Origin: Streptosporangium lutulentum | Lineage (GTDB): Bacteria > Actinomycetota > Actinomycetes > Streptosporangiales > Streptosporangiaceae | Direction of reading: 5' to 3' | Length of the DNA: 64,000 nucleotides | NCBI RefSeq assembly: GCF_030811455.1 | Contig: NZ_JAUSQU010000001.1 | Span: forward strand, 5,580,001 to 5,644,000 | Shown: in pieces, positions 63,986-64,000 of the stretch | How positions within the stretch are numbered: the stretch's first letter is position 1 | How the letters are laid out: each line of letters begins with the position of its first letter | Made by a program: the position numbers and the translations under genes | The notes under the pieces: generated by a model | Told to the model about the DNA's origin: nothing | The model's input: the letters and a program-made list of their open reading frames with translations, nothing else | Database searches by the model: none

Positions 63986-64000
63986 CTACTTGGTGTAGCC
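63986..64000 (-). CDS. Last codons of a leftward gene continuing beyond the window
   Basis: Reading leftwards the sequence encodes Gly-Tyr-Thr-Lys and a TAG stop at 63986-63988, 15 bases before a terminator. The pairing of an in-frame stop with a terminator makes a real gene end likely. Its product cannot be told. Confidence 0.55.
   Translation of the reverse strand, partial: GYTK

Overview
The window is 64 kb of high-GC chromosomal DNA from a filamentous actinomycete. F420-type luciferase-like oxidoreductases, the eukaryote-type glutamine synthetase GlnII, a DUF574 methyltransferase, transmembrane Ser/Thr kinases, a Streptomyces subtilisin inhibitor-like protein and an MsiK-dependent sugar ABC operon all fit the Streptosporangiales/Streptomycetales. 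Streptosporangiaceae is my best guess, by inference only. I saw no rRNA, tRNA, CRISPR array, transposase or phage gene.

Left part (1-11 kb): a truncated NagZ-type hexosaminidase, a DUF6328 membrane protein, a KstR2-like TetR regulator coupled to an AlkD-like repair protein, then a leftward amino-sugar uptake operon (RpiR regulator, SIS protein, NgcE-like binding protein, two permeases, no ATPase). Divergent from it are a HAD phosphatase, a DUF574 methyltransferase and glnII behind a GlnR-like box.

11-22 kb: a TrmB-type regulator precedes an unusual two-gene redox/signalling operon: a receiver, glutaredoxin-like and thioredoxin-reductase-like fusion, and a cyclic-nucleotide-binding histidine kinase. 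It ends at a 22-bp perfect terminator. Next come a proline iminopeptidase, an F420-type oxidoreductase and a nitronate monooxygenase. A three-gene module (YbaB/EbfC, CpnT-N-like protein, LysM protein) follows, bracketed by two nearly identical 47-49 bp direct repeats.

22-39 kb: secreted and surface functions. These are a small exported protein, a double-discoidin beta-helix protein, a lipoprotein carboxylesterase, a frameshifted beta-lactamase-family esterase, a kinase with extracellular repeats, a steroid-type SDR and a thioesterase behind a KstR box, a collagen-like protein with 76 Gly-X-Y triplets, a DUF1707 protein, an SSI-type inhibitor with predicted P1 Arg, and a PASTA kinase.

39-50 kb: an alpha/beta hydrolase plus two luciferase-like oxidoreductases behind a KstR2-like box, a HipA_2/DUF3037 pair, a rhodanese and TetR gene sharing a promoter with two matching operators, a GT39-like membrane protein, and an OmpR/HK two-component pair.

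50-64 kb: a GNAT (DUF4081) gene, a secreted S33 peptidase, ispG and ispC (directly adjacent, without the usual site-2 protease gene between them), two tandem secreted trypsin-like proteases (one with a 12-bp tandem repeat), and a probable GABA-catabolism cluster (aldehyde dehydrogenase, TetR, PucR, GabT). At the right edge are a small Cys-rich protein and the last codons of a leftward gene with its terminator.
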